Below, piece by piece: positions 36,415 through 45,008 of a stretch of 64,000 bases of DNA. The stretch's first letter is position 1; every line of letters begins with the position of its first letter. The stretch comes from Mesorhizobium onobrychidis (GTDB lineage Bacteria > Pseudomonadota > Alphaproteobacteria > Rhizobiales > Rhizobiaceae): positions 5,251,501-5,315,500 of the forward strand of contig NZ_CP062229.1 of the NCBI RefSeq assembly GCF_024707545.1. The letters are read 5' to 3'. A program made the translations under genes and the position numbers. The notes under the pieces are model-generated. The model worked only from the letters and a program-made list of their open reading frames with translations, was not told the DNA's origin and did not search any database.

Positions 36415-38643
36415 CTAGCCGTTCACGCGCCGCGCATCGCTGACGCTCGAATTGTCCTTGAGCTGCGACAGCAGCCGGTTCAGGTGCTTCAGGTCCCAGA
36501 CTTCGAGATCGATCAGCATTTCGGTGAAATCGGGCGCGGTGCGCACCATCGACAATGTATGGATGTTGGCGTCGTTGGATGCAACGACCTGCGCGATGTC
36601 GGCCAGCGAGCCCGGCGCGTTGATGGCGGTGACCGAGACGCGCGCCGGAAACCGCTCCTTGGTGCGTTCGTCTATGTCCCAGCGCACGTCGATCCAGCGT
36701 TCGGGCTGGTCGTCGAAGGCCTGCAGCGCCGGCGACTGGATCGGATAGATGGTGATGCCGGTTCCCGGCTGCACGATGCCGACGATGCGGTCGCCGGGCA
36801 CAGCACCTTCCGGCGCGAAGCGCACCGGCAGGTCGCCGCGGACGCCGCGGATCGGCACGGCGCCGTCCTTTGGCTGGTCCTTGTCCTTGCGTGCTGCGCG
36901 GCCCGGAATCTGGAACAGCATGCCGGCGGCGTTGCGGATCTTCGACCAGCCCTCCTCGCGCTGCTTGGGCGCGGCCAGCGTGACGCGCTCGTCCTTGTAG
37001 TCGGGAAACACCGCCTTCATGACATCGGTGGAGGCAAGTTCGCCGCGGCCTACCGAAGCCAGCACATCCTCGATGTCCTTGCGTGCCAGCCGATGCAGCA
37101 CCGACTTCAGGCTGTCCTTGGTGAAAGTCTTGCCGGACCGTTCGAAGGCGCGTTCCAGAATGCGGATGCCGAGACCCGAATACTGCTTGCGGATGGCATT
37201 CTTGGTGGCGCGGCGGATCGCCGAGCGCGCCTTGCCGGTGACGACGACCGCTTCCCACGCCGCCGGCGGCACCTGCGCTTTGGAGCGGATGATCTCGACT
37301 TCGTCGCCATTCTTCAACTCGGTCATCAGCGGCATGATGCGACCGTTGACCTTGGCGCCGACGCAGGTGTCCCCGACATCGGTGTGCACGGCGTAGGCGA
37401 AGTCGATCGGCGTGGCGCCGCGCGGCAGCGCGATCAGCATGCCCTTGGGCGTGAAGCAGAACACCTGGTCCTGGAACAGTTCCAGCTTGGTGTTTTCGAG
37501 GAAGTCCTCGGGATTGTCGCCTTCGGCAAGCTGCTCGATGGTGCGCCGCAGCCAGGCATAGGCGTTGGTCTCCTTCGAGATCGCGTGGGCAGTGCCGTTC
37601 ACCCTGCCGCCGCTGTCCTTGTAGATCGAATGCGCGGCAACGCCATATTCGGCGATCTTGTTCATCTGATAGGTGCGGATCTGCAGCTCGACGCGCTGGC
37701 GCGACGGTCCGACGATGGTGGTGTGGATCGAACGGTAGTCGTTCTGCTTCGGCGTCGAGATGTAGTCCTTGAAGCGGCCGGGCACCATCGACCATGTCGT
37801 ATGGATAGCGCCGAGCGCCCGGTAGCAGTCCTCGACGGTGTCGACGACGACGCGAAAGCCGAAAATGTCGGACAGCTGCTCGAAGGACAGTGCCTTGGCC
37901 TCCATCTTGCGGAACACCGACCACGGCTTCTTCTGACGGCTCTTGACCTCGGCCTTGATCGCATATTTGTCGAACAGCGTGGACAGCGCCCTCTCGATCT
38001 CGGACAGCACGCCCTTGTTGCGTTCGAAGATTTCGGCGAGCCGCGCGGTTACGGCGCGGTAGGCTTCCGGATTGATGAAGCGGAAGGCGATCTCCTCGAG
38101 CTCCTCGCGCATGCCTTGCATGCCCATGCGCCCGGCCAGCGGCGCATAGATATCCATCGTTTCCTCGGCGATGCGCAGGCGCTTGGCTTCGGGCACATGG
38201 TCGAGGGTGCGCATGTTGTGCAAGCGGTCGGCGAGCTTGACCAGCAGCACGCGAACGTCTTCCGAGATCGCCAGCAAGAGCTTGCGCAGGTTTTCAGCCT
38301 GCTCGGCCTTCTTGGAGACGAGGTCAAGTTTCTTCAGCTTGGTCAGGCCTTCGACCAGTTTGCCCATTTCCGGACCGAACAGCTCGTCGATCTCGGCCCT
38401 GGTCGCCGTGGTGTCCTCGATCGTATCGTGCAGCAGGGCAACCGCGATCGTCGCCTCATCCATGTGCATTTCGGTGAGGATGGCGGCGACTTCGAGCGGA
38501 TGCGAGAAATAGGGGTCGCCGGAGGCGCGCTTCTGGTGACCATGCTTCTGCATGGCGTAGACATAGGCCTTGTTGAGCAGCGCCTCGTTGACGTCAGGCT
38601 TGTAGCGCTGGACGCGCTCGACAAGCTCATACTGACGCATCAT
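36415..38643 (-). CDS. rsh: Bifunctional (p)ppGpp synthetase/hydrolase Rsh
   Basis: 742 residues. HD hydrolase domain with SHPLEVAA (His48) and LLHDTIED (His72-Asp73), synthetase domain (about 230-345, ending LQIRTYQMNKIAEYGVAAH), TGS domain (about 390-450, TPIDFAYAVHTDVGD) and a C-terminal ACT domain (about 665-735). Both catalytic sites appear intact, as in the single alphaproteobacterial Rsh that controls the stringent response. Start may be the first or second ATG. Confidence 0.96.
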   Translation of the reverse strand: MMRQYELVERVQRYKPDVNEALLNKAYVYAMQKHGHQKRASGDPYFSHPLEVAAILTEMHMDEATIAVALLHDTIEDTTATRAEIDELFGPEMGKLVEGLTKLKKLDLVSKKAEQAENLRKLLLAISEDVRVLLVKLADRLHNMRTLDHVPEAKRLRIAEETMDIYAPLAGRMGMQGMREELEEIAFRFINPEAYRAVTARLAEIFERNKGVLSEIERALSTLFDKYAIKAEVKSRQKKPWSVFRKMEAKALSFEQLSDIFGFRVVVDTVEDCYRALGAIHTTWSMVPGRFKDYISTPKQNDYRSIHTTIVGPSRQRVELQIRTYQMNKIAEYGVAAHSIYKDSGGRVNGTAHAISKETNAYAWLRRTIEQLAEGDNPEDFLENTKLELFQDQVFCFTPKGMLIALPRGATPIDFAYAVHTDVGDTCVGAKVNGRIMPLMTELKNGDEVEIIRSKAQVPPAAWEAVVVTGKARSAIRRATKNAIRKQYSGLGIRILERAFERSGKTFTKDSLKSVLHRLARKDIEDVLASVGRGELASTDVMKAVFPDYKDERVTLAAPKQREEGWSKIRNAAGMLFQIPGRAARKDKDQPKDGAVPIRGVRGDLPVRFAPEGAVPGDRIVGIVQPGTGITIYPIQSPALQAFDDQPERWIDVRWDIDERTKERFPARVSVTAINAPGSLADIAQVVASNDANIHTLSMVRTAPDFTEMLIDLEVWDLKHLNRLLSQLKDNSSVSDARRVNG

Positions 38644-38673
38644 GGGCGGGATCTCGCAAGGCTGAAATGAATC

Positions 38674-38740
38674 ATGCGCCGCACTGGCGTACGGCGCATG
38701 TCATAGATAACCACGAAACCGCCGACGCGAAAGTGTCGGC
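38674..38740. repeat. Two hairpins between rpoZ and rsh
   Basis: ATGCGCCG (38674-38681) pairs with CGGCGCAT (38692-38699), and GCCGAC (38721-38726) with GTCGGC (38735-38740). Both fall in the 111-bp rpoZ-rsh gap without a T-run. They could be a processing or partial termination site that separates the two transcripts. Confidence 0.55.
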
Positions 38741-38754
38741 AGCCGTGGCGAAGA

Positions 38755-39156
38755 TCAATAATCGTCGCTTTTTTCCGGCGGCACCAGACCTTCGATGCCG
38801 GCCAGGAGATCTTCCTCGGTCATGCGGTCGAAGGTGATGTTGTCCTCAGTATCGTCGGCATCGGTTGCCGCAGCGGCGGTACCGGTCTGGTCGGCGATCG
38901 CCTCGCCATCGGCTTCCGGCTCGTCGACCTCGACATGCTTCTGCAGCGAGTGGATCAGATCTTCCTTGAGGTCGTCGGGCGACAATGTCTCCTCGGCGAT
39001 CTCGCGCAGCGCGATGACCGGATTCTTGTCGTTGTCACGAGGAACGGTGATCTGCGCGCCTTGGCTGATCTGACGGGCGCGGTGGCCGGCCAGAAGCACG
39101 AGCTCGAAGCGGTTGTCGACCTTGTCGATGCAATCTTCAACGGTTACGCGGGCCAT
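38755..39156 (-). CDS. rpoZ: DNA-directed RNA polymerase subunit omega
   Basis: 133 residues. The N-terminal omega core [39 protein letters not shown] is standard; the acidic C-terminal extension is typical of alphaproteobacteria. Omega aids assembly of RNA polymerase and responds to ppGpp, fitting its place before rsh. Confidence 0.95.
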   Translation of the reverse strand: MARVTVEDCIDKVDNRFELVLLAGHRARQISQGAQITVPRDNDKNPVIALREIAEETLSPDDLKEDLIHSLQKHVEVDEPEADGEAIADQTGTAAAATDADDTEDNITFDRMTEEDLLAGIEGLVPPEKSDDY

Positions 39157-39502
39157 GAGCTGCCCCTTTCATGCCTGGATTTGATGGAAAACAGGCGCGG
39201 TCCATAACCCGAACGCCGCCAAAATACAAGCTTTTTGGCAATGCCAGGTCTGGGGCCAGGTCTGGGGCCAGGTCTGGGGCCAGGTCCGGGGCCAGGTCCG
39301 GGGTCAGGTCCGGGGGCCGGGCGATGGCCGAGTGCATGCGACTATACGGCGCCGATCACAATTGCTTGCTATCAGCATCATACCCTTGGATTGCCGTAAA
39401 ACCGGCGTTATCTCGAATGACGAAGGTCAGCCGGGTTATTTCAAGCCGACCGATAGTCAAGCGCATTTAGACGACCGCTTATTTCGAAAAGGAATATTTT
39501 CC
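39157..39502. other. Divergent spacer rpoZ / NYN gene
   Basis: About 345 bp. It holds the promoters of rpoZ (minus) and the NYN-UDG pair (plus) and a 12-bp tandem array at 39244-39315. An AT-richer stretch at 39220-39240 (AAAATACAAGCTTTTTGGCA) is the likeliest rpoZ promoter region. No gene seen. Confidence 0.5.
39244..39315. repeat. 12-bp tandem repeat (6 units)
   Basis: Six contiguous units of CCAGGTCTGGGG (first three) or CCAGGTCCGGGG (last three, final one starting T). No spacers, so it is a minisatellite, not CRISPR. On the minus strand one frame reads Ala-Pro-Asp-Leu repeats but has no support as a gene. Confidence 0.95.
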
Positions 39503-40084
39503 ATGTTCGACCCTCGGGAAAAAATCGCTCTTTTCATCGACGGTGCCAATCTTTACGCAACGTCGCGCGCCCTCGGCTTCGATATCGACTACCGCAGGCT
39601 TTTGTCGAGCTTCCAGAAGCGCGGCTATCTGCTGCGTGCTTACTACTACACCGCGCTCGTCGAGGATCAGGAATACTCCTCGATCCGGCCGCTGATCGAC
39701 TGGCTCGACTACAACGGCTTCAAGGTGGTGACCAAACCAGCCAAGGAGTTCACCGACTCGACCGGCCGCCGCAAGATCAAGGGCAATATGGACATCGAGT
39801 TGACCGTCGATGCGCTGGAACTCGCCGATGTCGTCGATCATTATGTAATCTTTTCCGGCGATGGCGATTTCCGCACGCTGGTCGAGGCGCTGCAGCGGCG
39901 CGGGCGCAAGGTTTCGATCGTCTCCACTATGGCTTCGCAGCCGCCCATGATTTCCGACGATCTGCGCCGGCAGGCCGACCATTTCATCGACTTGATGACG
40001 CTGAAGAGCGAGGTCGGCCGCGATCCGTCCGAGCGGCCGGTGCGCCGGCCCGAACCGGCCGAAGTCGACGAGGACGACTATTGA
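39503..40084 (+). CDS. NYN domain (LabA/DUF88-type) nuclease-like protein
   Basis: 193 residues from ATG 39503 with AAAGGA 9 bp upstream. PIN-like NYN fold: LFIDGANLYATSRALG (Asp13), KGNMDIELTVDALELA and IFSGDGDFRTLVEALQRRGRKV supply the acidic metal site. NYN proteins are putative RNases. The C-terminus is a polar Arg/Glu/Asp tail. Its stop overlaps the start of the uracil-DNA glycosylase (TATTGA), so both are made together. This pair next to rpoZ/rsh is conserved in rhizobia to my knowledge. Confidence 0.88.
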   Translation: MFDPREKIALFIDGANLYATSRALGFDIDYRRLLSSFQKRGYLLRAYYYTALVEDQEYSSIRPLIDWLDYNGFKVVTKPAKEFTDSTGRRKIKGNMDIELTVDALELADVVDHYVIFSGDGDFRTLVEALQRRGRKVSIVSTMASQPPMISDDLRRQADHFIDLMTLKSEVGRDPSERPVRRPEPAEVDEDDY

Positions 40085-40758
40085 CGACGGCGGTCTTGAC
40101 CGCTCCCTTGGTCGCGTGCCCCGACCCCGATCGCGACTGCCCGCTCTGCCCGCGGCTGCATGATTTTATCGCGCAGTGGCGGCAGCGCGAGCCGTCCTGG
40201 TTCAATGCGCCGGTGCCGACTTTCTTGCCGCCGGAGGGCGAGGATGCCGTTAAACTGTTAATTGTCGGGCTGGCGCCGGGCCTGCGCGGCGCAAACCGCA
40301 CCGGACGCCCCTTCACCGGCGACTATGCCGGCGACCTGCTCTACAACATGCTGATCGCGCACGGCTTTGCTCGCGGCCAATACAAGGCGCGGCCCGATGA
40401 CGGGCTGGAGCTTGTCGGCACGGCGATCACCAATGCAGTGCGCTGTGTGCCGCCTGACAACAAGCCGGTCGGCGCCGAGATTGCCACCTGCCGGACATTC
40501 CTGATGCCGACGATCGCACGGTTTAAAAACCTGCGCGCCGTGCTGGCGCTGGGCTCGATCGCGCACCAGTCGACCGTGCGGGCGCTCGGCCAGCGTGTTG
40601 CCGCTTTTCCCTTCCGCCACGGCGGGCAGCAGCAAACCAATGGCGTCACGCTGTTCTCCAGCTACCATTGCTCGCGCTACAACACCAACACCGGCGTCCT
40701 GACCGAAGCGATGTTCGTCAACGTCTTCAGCCAGATAGAAGAGTTTTTGCAGAAATAA
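40081..40758 (+). CDS. Uracil-DNA glycosylase family 5 (UDGb-type)
   Basis: 225 residues from a TTG that overlaps the NYN stop by 4 bp. Motif A is GLAPGLRGANRTGRPFTGD and motif B HCSRYNTNTGVLT; N-terminal cysteines (CPDPDRDCPLC, later RCVPP and ATCRTF) are arranged as in Fe-S UDGs. It would excise uracil or hypoxanthine from DNA. Confidence 0.88.
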   Translation: MTTAVLTAPLVACPDPDRDCPLCPRLHDFIAQWRQREPSWFNAPVPTFLPPEGEDAVKLLIVGLAPGLRGANRTGRPFTGDYAGDLLYNMLIAHGFARGQYKARPDDGLELVGTAITNAVRCVPPDNKPVGAEIATCRTFLMPTIARFKNLRAVLALGSIAHQSTVRALGQRVAAFPFRHGGQQQTNGVTLFSSYHCSRYNTNTGVLTEAMFVNVFSQIEEFLQK

Positions 40759-40784
40759 GAGTCGGACGCGCCGCCGTCAGTTGG

Positions 40785-41810
40785 CTAGAAGCCCTCCAGG
40801 ACGATCTTTCCCTTGGCCTTGCCGCTCTCGATCAGCGCATGGGCGCGCTTCAAATTGGCGGCATTGATGAGGCCGCCAGTCTCGCCAAGCGTCGTCCGGA
40901 TCGCGCCAGTGTCAACCAGCCTCGCCAATTGGTTCAGATGTTCGCCTTGCGCCGCCATGTCCGCCGTCTCGAACATCGAGCGGGTGAACATGAACTCCCA
41001 ATGCACCGAGACGCTCTTGCGCTTGAACGGATTGATGTCGAGCGATTTCGGATCATCGATAACCGCGAAACGTCCTTGCGGCGCGATCGACTCGGCGATC
41101 TCGGCCAGATGCTGGTCAGTGTTCGTCGTCGAGAACACGAAGCTAGGGGCACCGATACCCAGTGCTGCGACTTCGGCTGCCAGCGGCCTGGAATGATCGA
41201 CGACATAATGGGCGCCGAGCCCGAGCGCCCAGTCCCGTGTTTCAGGCCTCGACGCGGTGGCAATCACCCTCAGGCCGGTCAACTGCCTCGCAAGCTGCAC
41301 CGCGATTGATCCGACGCCGCCGGCGCCGCCGATGATCAGGATGGCGGGTTCCGCACCCGCCACGGGCTTCCTGACATCGAGACGATCAAACAGGGTCTCC
41401 CAGGCGGTGACCGCCGTCAGCGGCAGCGCTGCTGCTTCCGCATAGCCGAGTGAGGTCGGCTTGCGGCCGACGAGCCGCTCGTCGACAAGATGGAACTCGG
41501 CATTGGTGCCTTGCGGCGCCAAGGCACCGGAATAGAAGACATCGTCGCCGGGCCTGAAGAGACTCGCATTCGCGCCGGTCGCGACAACCCGGCCAGCAGC
41601 ATCCCAACCGAGCACCCGCCATTGACCGGCTTCGGGAGCGACGCTGCGCCGCACCTTGGTGTCGACCGGATTGACCGAGATCGCCTTCACCTCGACCAGC
41701 AGGTCGCGTCCCTTGGGCTCGGGCTTCGGCAGTTCGATATCGACGAGGGAGGCATCATCGGTGATGGGAGCTGGGATTTGATAACCGACGGCGCGCATCT
41801 TCATCTTCAT
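40785..41810 (-). CDS. Zinc-type alcohol dehydrogenase-like / quinone oxidoreductase family protein
   Basis: 341 residues of the medium-chain dehydrogenase family. NADPH site GGAGGVGSIAVQLARQL is at about 160-176; N-terminal catalytic fold RDLLVEVKAISVNPVDTKVR. The zinc-binding residues of true alcohol dehydrogenases are not apparent, so quinone/enone reduction is more likely. Start ATG 41810 or 41804. It is divergent from the HxlR regulator, which probably controls it. Confidence 0.87.
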   Translation of the reverse strand: MKMKMRAVGYQIPAPITDDASLVDIELPKPEPKGRDLLVEVKAISVNPVDTKVRRSVAPEAGQWRVLGWDAAGRVVATGANASLFRPGDDVFYSGALAPQGTNAEFHLVDERLVGRKPTSLGYAEAAALPLTAVTAWETLFDRLDVRKPVAGAEPAILIIGGAGGVGSIAVQLARQLTGLRVIATASRPETRDWALGLGAHYVVDHSRPLAAEVAALGIGAPSFVFSTTNTDQHLAEIAESIAPQGRFAVIDDPKSLDINPFKRKSVSVHWEFMFTRSMFETADMAAQGEHLNQLARLVDTGAIRTTLGETGGLINAANLKRAHALIESGKAKGKIVLEGF

Positions 41811-41828
41811 GATCGCTGTTGTAAGCGA

Positions 41829-41843
41829 TAGACATGCTGTCTA
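41829..41843. promoter_or_regulatory. Candidate HxlR operator
   Basis: TAGACA-TGC-TGTCTA is a perfect 6-bp inverted repeat between the divergent oxidoreductase (start 41810/41804) and regulator (ATG 41902) genes. The position suits repression of the oxidoreductase. Confidence 0.5.
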
Positions 41844-41901
41844 CGATCACCGTGCGCAAGAATGCACATATAAAGCACATAGTGTCGAAAAGGATACCGT
41901 C

Positions 41902-42264
41902 ATGCCGCGTATTCGCCACGACCGATTTGATTGCAGCCCCGGCTGCACCGTGGAGGGAACGCTCCGCTACATCGACGGAAAATGGAAAGGTGTCGTGCTC
42001 TACCATCTGTTCGAGGGCACATTGCGCTTCAACGAGATTCGCCGGCGGATACCGAACTGCACGCAGCGCATGTTGACCAACCAGCTTCGCGAGTTGGAGG
42101 CGGATGGGCTGATTGCGCGCAAGATCTATCCGCAGGTGCCGCCGAAAGTGGAATACAGCCTGACGCCGCGTGGCATGAGCCTGGAGCCGGTGATCACCGC
42201 CCTGAAGACCTGGGGCGATGCAAATGTGGCCCTTGGCCCTCAGACCTCGCAAGCCGCGGCGTAA
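41902..42264 (+). CDS. HxlR-family transcriptional regulator
   Basis: 120 residues from ATG 41902, AAGGA 7 bp upstream. CSPGCTVEGTLRYIDGKWKGVVLYHL then RFNEIRRRIPNCTQRMLTNQLRELEADGLI is the HxlR winged helix. The N-terminal Cys in CSPGC could sense electrophiles or oxidants, as in some HxlR proteins. Divergent from a quinone-type oxidoreductase, a usual target. Confidence 0.9.
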   Translation: MPRIRHDRFDCSPGCTVEGTLRYIDGKWKGVVLYHLFEGTLRFNEIRRRIPNCTQRMLTNQLRELEADGLIARKIYPQVPPKVEYSLTPRGMSLEPVITALKTWGDANVALGPQTSQAAA

Positions 42265-42310
42265 GGGCGGCCGAGAAGCGCCTCACCCGAGGCGTTATCC
42301 CTGAATCCGT

Positions 42311-43054
42311 TCAGGGTGTTCGCGGGGGTTCTGAAGGCATGGATTCAGGTGGCGCCGCGAACAGTGTCGTCAGCGTTTCCTGCCTGCCCTGAAGGACATT
42401 CAGGTCGACATCGCCGCTGATGCCGTCGACGCGACCCTTGTCGTGGTACTGCCAATAGATCCAGTCGTCATGACCTGGCTGCAGCGCCAGCGAACGAATC
42501 CAGCGCGGGCGGCCGACGATCTGGGCGGCATAGACCCGTGCCGCCTCGTCGGTCACATAAAGGATCGCCGTTTTGCCGAAGGCTGCCTCGACAGGACCAA
42601 GGAAAGCCGAGAGTTCAATACTCAATTCTTCGGGCGATGGCCGCCGCGGACAATTGCCGACGAATTCGATATCCACCACCGGCGGCAGCAGCGGTTGACC
42701 GCGCGGCACGACGGAGATGAAATTCTTCGCCTGATCGGCGCCAGGCCTGCAGAAGGTGAAGAAATGATAGGCACCGACCGCCAGACCGGCCTCACGGGCC
42801 TCACGCAGATTGGCGGCGAAGGCGTCATCGACATGGTCGCCGCCTTCGGTTGCCTTGATGACGGCGAAGGCGATGTCATCGGCGGCAACACGCCGCCAGT
42901 CGATCTGCCGCTGATGATGGGAAACGTCGAGGCCCCTGACCGGATATTTGCCGCGGTCCGGAGAAAACGGATAGAAATAGAAATAGCCGCCGACCGCGAC
43001 GAGGCACGCCAGGATCAGGCTGGCCGCACCCCAAAAGACGATCCGGTTCTTCAT
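42311..43054 (-). CDS. GH25 family lysozyme, membrane-anchored
   Basis: About 247 residues from ATG 43054; a GTG at 43090 would overlap the smpB stop but lies directly on the GGAGG. A membrane/signal helix (IVFWGAASLILACLVAVGGYFYFY) is followed by a GH25 muramidase domain: RGLDVSHHQRQIDWRRV with catalytic Asp, AYHFFTFC, VVDIEFVGNC with the catalytic Asp-x-Glu pair, and WIYWQYHDKGRVDGISGDVDLN. It hydrolyses peptidoglycan glycan strands. It sits just after smpB. Confidence 0.87.
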   Translation of the reverse strand: MKNRIVFWGAASLILACLVAVGGYFYFYPFSPDRGKYPVRGLDVSHHQRQIDWRRVAADDIAFAVIKATEGGDHVDDAFAANLREAREAGLAVGAYHFFTFCRPGADQAKNFISVVPRGQPLLPPVVDIEFVGNCPRRPSPEELSIELSAFLGPVEAAFGKTAILYVTDEAARVYAAQIVGRPRWIRSLALQPGHDDWIYWQYHDKGRVDGISGDVDLNVLQGRQETLTTLFAAPPESMPSEPPRTP

Positions 43055-43082
43055 CCGGTTCTTCAAAAGAGCGGCTCCCAGT

Positions 43083-43562
43083 CTACCCACCCTCCTTTAG
43101 CAGCCGGCCCTTCTCGCGCGACCAGTCGCGCTGCTTTTCGGTTTCGCGCTTGTCGTGCAATTTCTTGCCGCGGCCGACGGCGAGTAAAAGCTTCGCCCGG
43201 CCCTGGTCGTTGAAATAGATTTTTAGCGGCACCAGCGTCATGCCTTCGCGATCGACGCTCTGCGACAGCTTGGCCATCTCGCGCTTGTTGAGCAGGAGTT
43301 TGCGGCGCCGGCGTGGCTCATGGTTGAAGCGGTTGGCCTGCAGGTACTCCGGCAGATAGGAGTTGATCAGCCAGATCTCGCCGCCCTCGACCGAAGCGTA
43401 ACTGTCCTGGATGTTGGCCTGGCCCTGACGCAGCGACTTCACCTCGGTGCCGGTCAGCACCAGGCCGGCCTCGATCGTGTCGAGCACCTCATAAGAAAAC
43501 CGCGCCTTGCGGTTTTCCGCAACGGTCTTGTTGTTGGGGTCGGCTTTTCTGACTTGATTCAT
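43083..43562 (-). CDS. smpB: SsrA-binding protein SmpB
   Basis: 159 residues from ATG 43562. [31 protein letters not shown] and the C-terminal basic tail [18 protein letters not shown] are characteristic. SmpB carries tmRNA to stalled ribosomes. Next upstream gene is dapA, the usual rhizobial neighbour, separated here by a RIME-like element. Confidence 0.96.
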   Translation of the reverse strand: MNQVRKADPNNKTVAENRKARFSYEVLDTIEAGLVLTGTEVKSLRQGQANIQDSYASVEGGEIWLINSYLPEYLQANRFNHEPRRRRKLLLNKREMAKLSQSVDREGMTLVPLKIYFNDQGRAKLLLAVGRGKKLHDKRETEKQRDWSREKGRLLKEGG

Positions 43563-43615
43563 GACGCCTAGAGTCCGTTTCGAAACTCGCTCCTGCGAGT
43601 CAGATGATGGTGGCA

Positions 43616-43713
43616 CTAGAGCGCCGCGCGTTTTTCAAACGCGCAAAGGGCGCTCTAGAAGTCTGACTTTGCGCATGGTCCTTTCCGAAAGCGAACGCTT
43701 TCTGGGCCATGCG
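43616..43713. repeat. RIME-like element 5
   Basis: Palindromes CTAGAGCGCC..GGGCGCTCTAG (43616-43658) and GCATGGTCC..GGGCCATGC (43673-43712). DNA to its right (to about 43800) includes CGTAC-N5-GTACG and looks like further repeat-derived spacer, filling the dapA-smpB gap. Confidence 0.82.
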
Positions 43714-43808
43714 AGAACCGGAGCGGAGCGTACATATAGTACGTGAGCACCGGAAGCGCAGGTGACGCCTTCAGTTGGCCGCAGGAGTAGAGTTTCCAAA
43801 CGGGCTCG

Positions 43809-44699
43809 CTAATTAATCAAGCCAGCGTGCTTCATCGCTGCATCGATCTTCTCGGCGGTCGACTGCTCGACGGTGACCAGCGGCGAACGCAGCACGTTCT
43901 CGATCTTGCCCAGCTTCGACAGCGCATATTTCGCGCCGGACACGCCGGGTTCGAGGAAAATCGCCTTGTGCAGCGGCAGCAGGCGGTCCTGCAAGTCCAG
44001 CGCCTTGGCGTTCTCGCCGGAAAGCGTCGCCTCCTGGAATTCGGCGCACAGCCGTGGCGCGACATTCGCCGTCACCGAGATGCAGCCGACGCCGCCATGG
44101 GCGTTGAAGCCGAGCGCCGAGGCGTCCTCGCCGGAAAGCTGGATGAAATCCTTGCCGCAGGTGGCACGCTGCTCGGAAACCCGCTCGACCTTGCCGGTGG
44201 CATCCTTGACGCCGATGATGTTCTTGAAGTCGTACACCAGCTGGCCCATCGTCTCGGGCATCATGTCGATCACCGAGCGCGGCGGAATATTGTAGATTAT
44301 GATCGGCAGGCTGGTCGCCTTGGCGACCGCGGCGAAATGCGCATAGAGGCCGCGCTGCGTCGGCTTGTTGTAGTAAGGCGTGACGACGAGCGCCGCGTCG
44401 GCGCCTGCCTTCTCGGCATATTGCACTAGGCCGACCGCCTCTTCGGTGTTGTTGGAGCCGGCGCCGGCGACGACCGGAACCCGGCCCTTGGCTACCTCGA
44501 TACAGACCTTGACGACTTGGCGGTGCTCGTCATGCGACAGCGTCGGCGACTCGCCGGTGGTGCCGACCGGAACCACGCCCGTCGTGCCCTCAGCGATCTG
44601 CCAGGCGATGAAGGCGCGAAACGCTTTCTCGTCGAAACGGCCGCTCTTTTCGAACGGTGTCACGAGCGCGGTAAGCGAGCCTCTCAGCATGTCGTCCAA
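43809..44699 (-). CDS. dapA: 4-hydroxy-tetrahydrodipicolinate synthase
   Basis: 296 residues; condenses pyruvate and aspartate semialdehyde in lysine/diaminopimelate synthesis. Schiff-base Lys165 is in [10 protein letters not shown], Tyr136 in IYNIPPRS and the substrate loop [11 protein letters not shown]. Start ATG 44699 ([16 protein letters not shown]) or 44690. Confidence 0.96.
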   Translation of the reverse strand: MDDMLRGSLTALVTPFEKSGRFDEKAFRAFIAWQIAEGTTGVVPVGTTGESPTLSHDEHRQVVKVCIEVAKGRVPVVAGAGSNNTEEAVGLVQYAEKAGADAALVVTPYYNKPTQRGLYAHFAAVAKATSLPIIIYNIPPRSVIDMMPETMGQLVYDFKNIIGVKDATGKVERVSEQRATCGKDFIQLSGEDASALGFNAHGGVGCISVTANVAPRLCAEFQEATLSGENAKALDLQDRLLPLHKAIFLEPGVSGAKYALSKLGKIENVLRSPLVTVEQSTAEKIDAAMKHAGLIN

Positions 44700-45008
44700 C
44701 TCCTTGGGACTAGCGCATGACCCGAAAATCGGTGTCGATTTACGGAAAGATCATGCGCCAAATTTAAAGTGCTACAGCGTCCTTTGCGCGTCCGAGAAGA
44801 CGCGCGGCGCTGTAGGTGTTTTGTCGTGCGCGCCTTCTAGCCGAAAGCGAAGCGGCGCACCATAGTCTCGACACTGTTGCGCGGCAAGCATGGCGGTAGT
44901 GCCAGCAAGCGCAATTTGAAAGGCCTCGATAGCCCTGTTTACGGGCTCTTCATCACAGGCAACTAGGCTTCAGTTGATCTGTGCCTGTTGGTAATGTGTA
45001 GACAGGAA
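44700..45008. other. Divergent spacer dapA / lytic transglycosylase
   Basis: About 310 bp, of which the first third is a RIME-like element (44713-44815). The rest must contain promoters of both divergent genes; no clear boxes or operators seen. Confidence 0.45.
44713..44815. repeat. RIME-like element 6
   Basis: GCGCATGACCCGAAAATC..GATCATGCGC (44713-44758) and CTACAGCGTCC..GCGCTGTAG (44772-44815). Nearly the same as the element at 24505-24607, showing recent dispersal of one subtype. Confidence 0.87.

Noticed and set aside
36484..38670. 728-codon open frame on the plus strand opposite rsh
   Set aside because: It is the antisense shadow of a clear rsh gene; GC-rich third positions keep the frame open and no family motif is visible.
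39244..39315. CRISPR array
   Set aside because: Units of 12 bp are directly contiguous with no spacers, and no cas gene is present.
39137..39337. APDL-repeat protein on the minus strand
   Set aside because: Arises from the 12-bp tandem repeat; overlaps the start of rpoZ and lacks a ribosome site.
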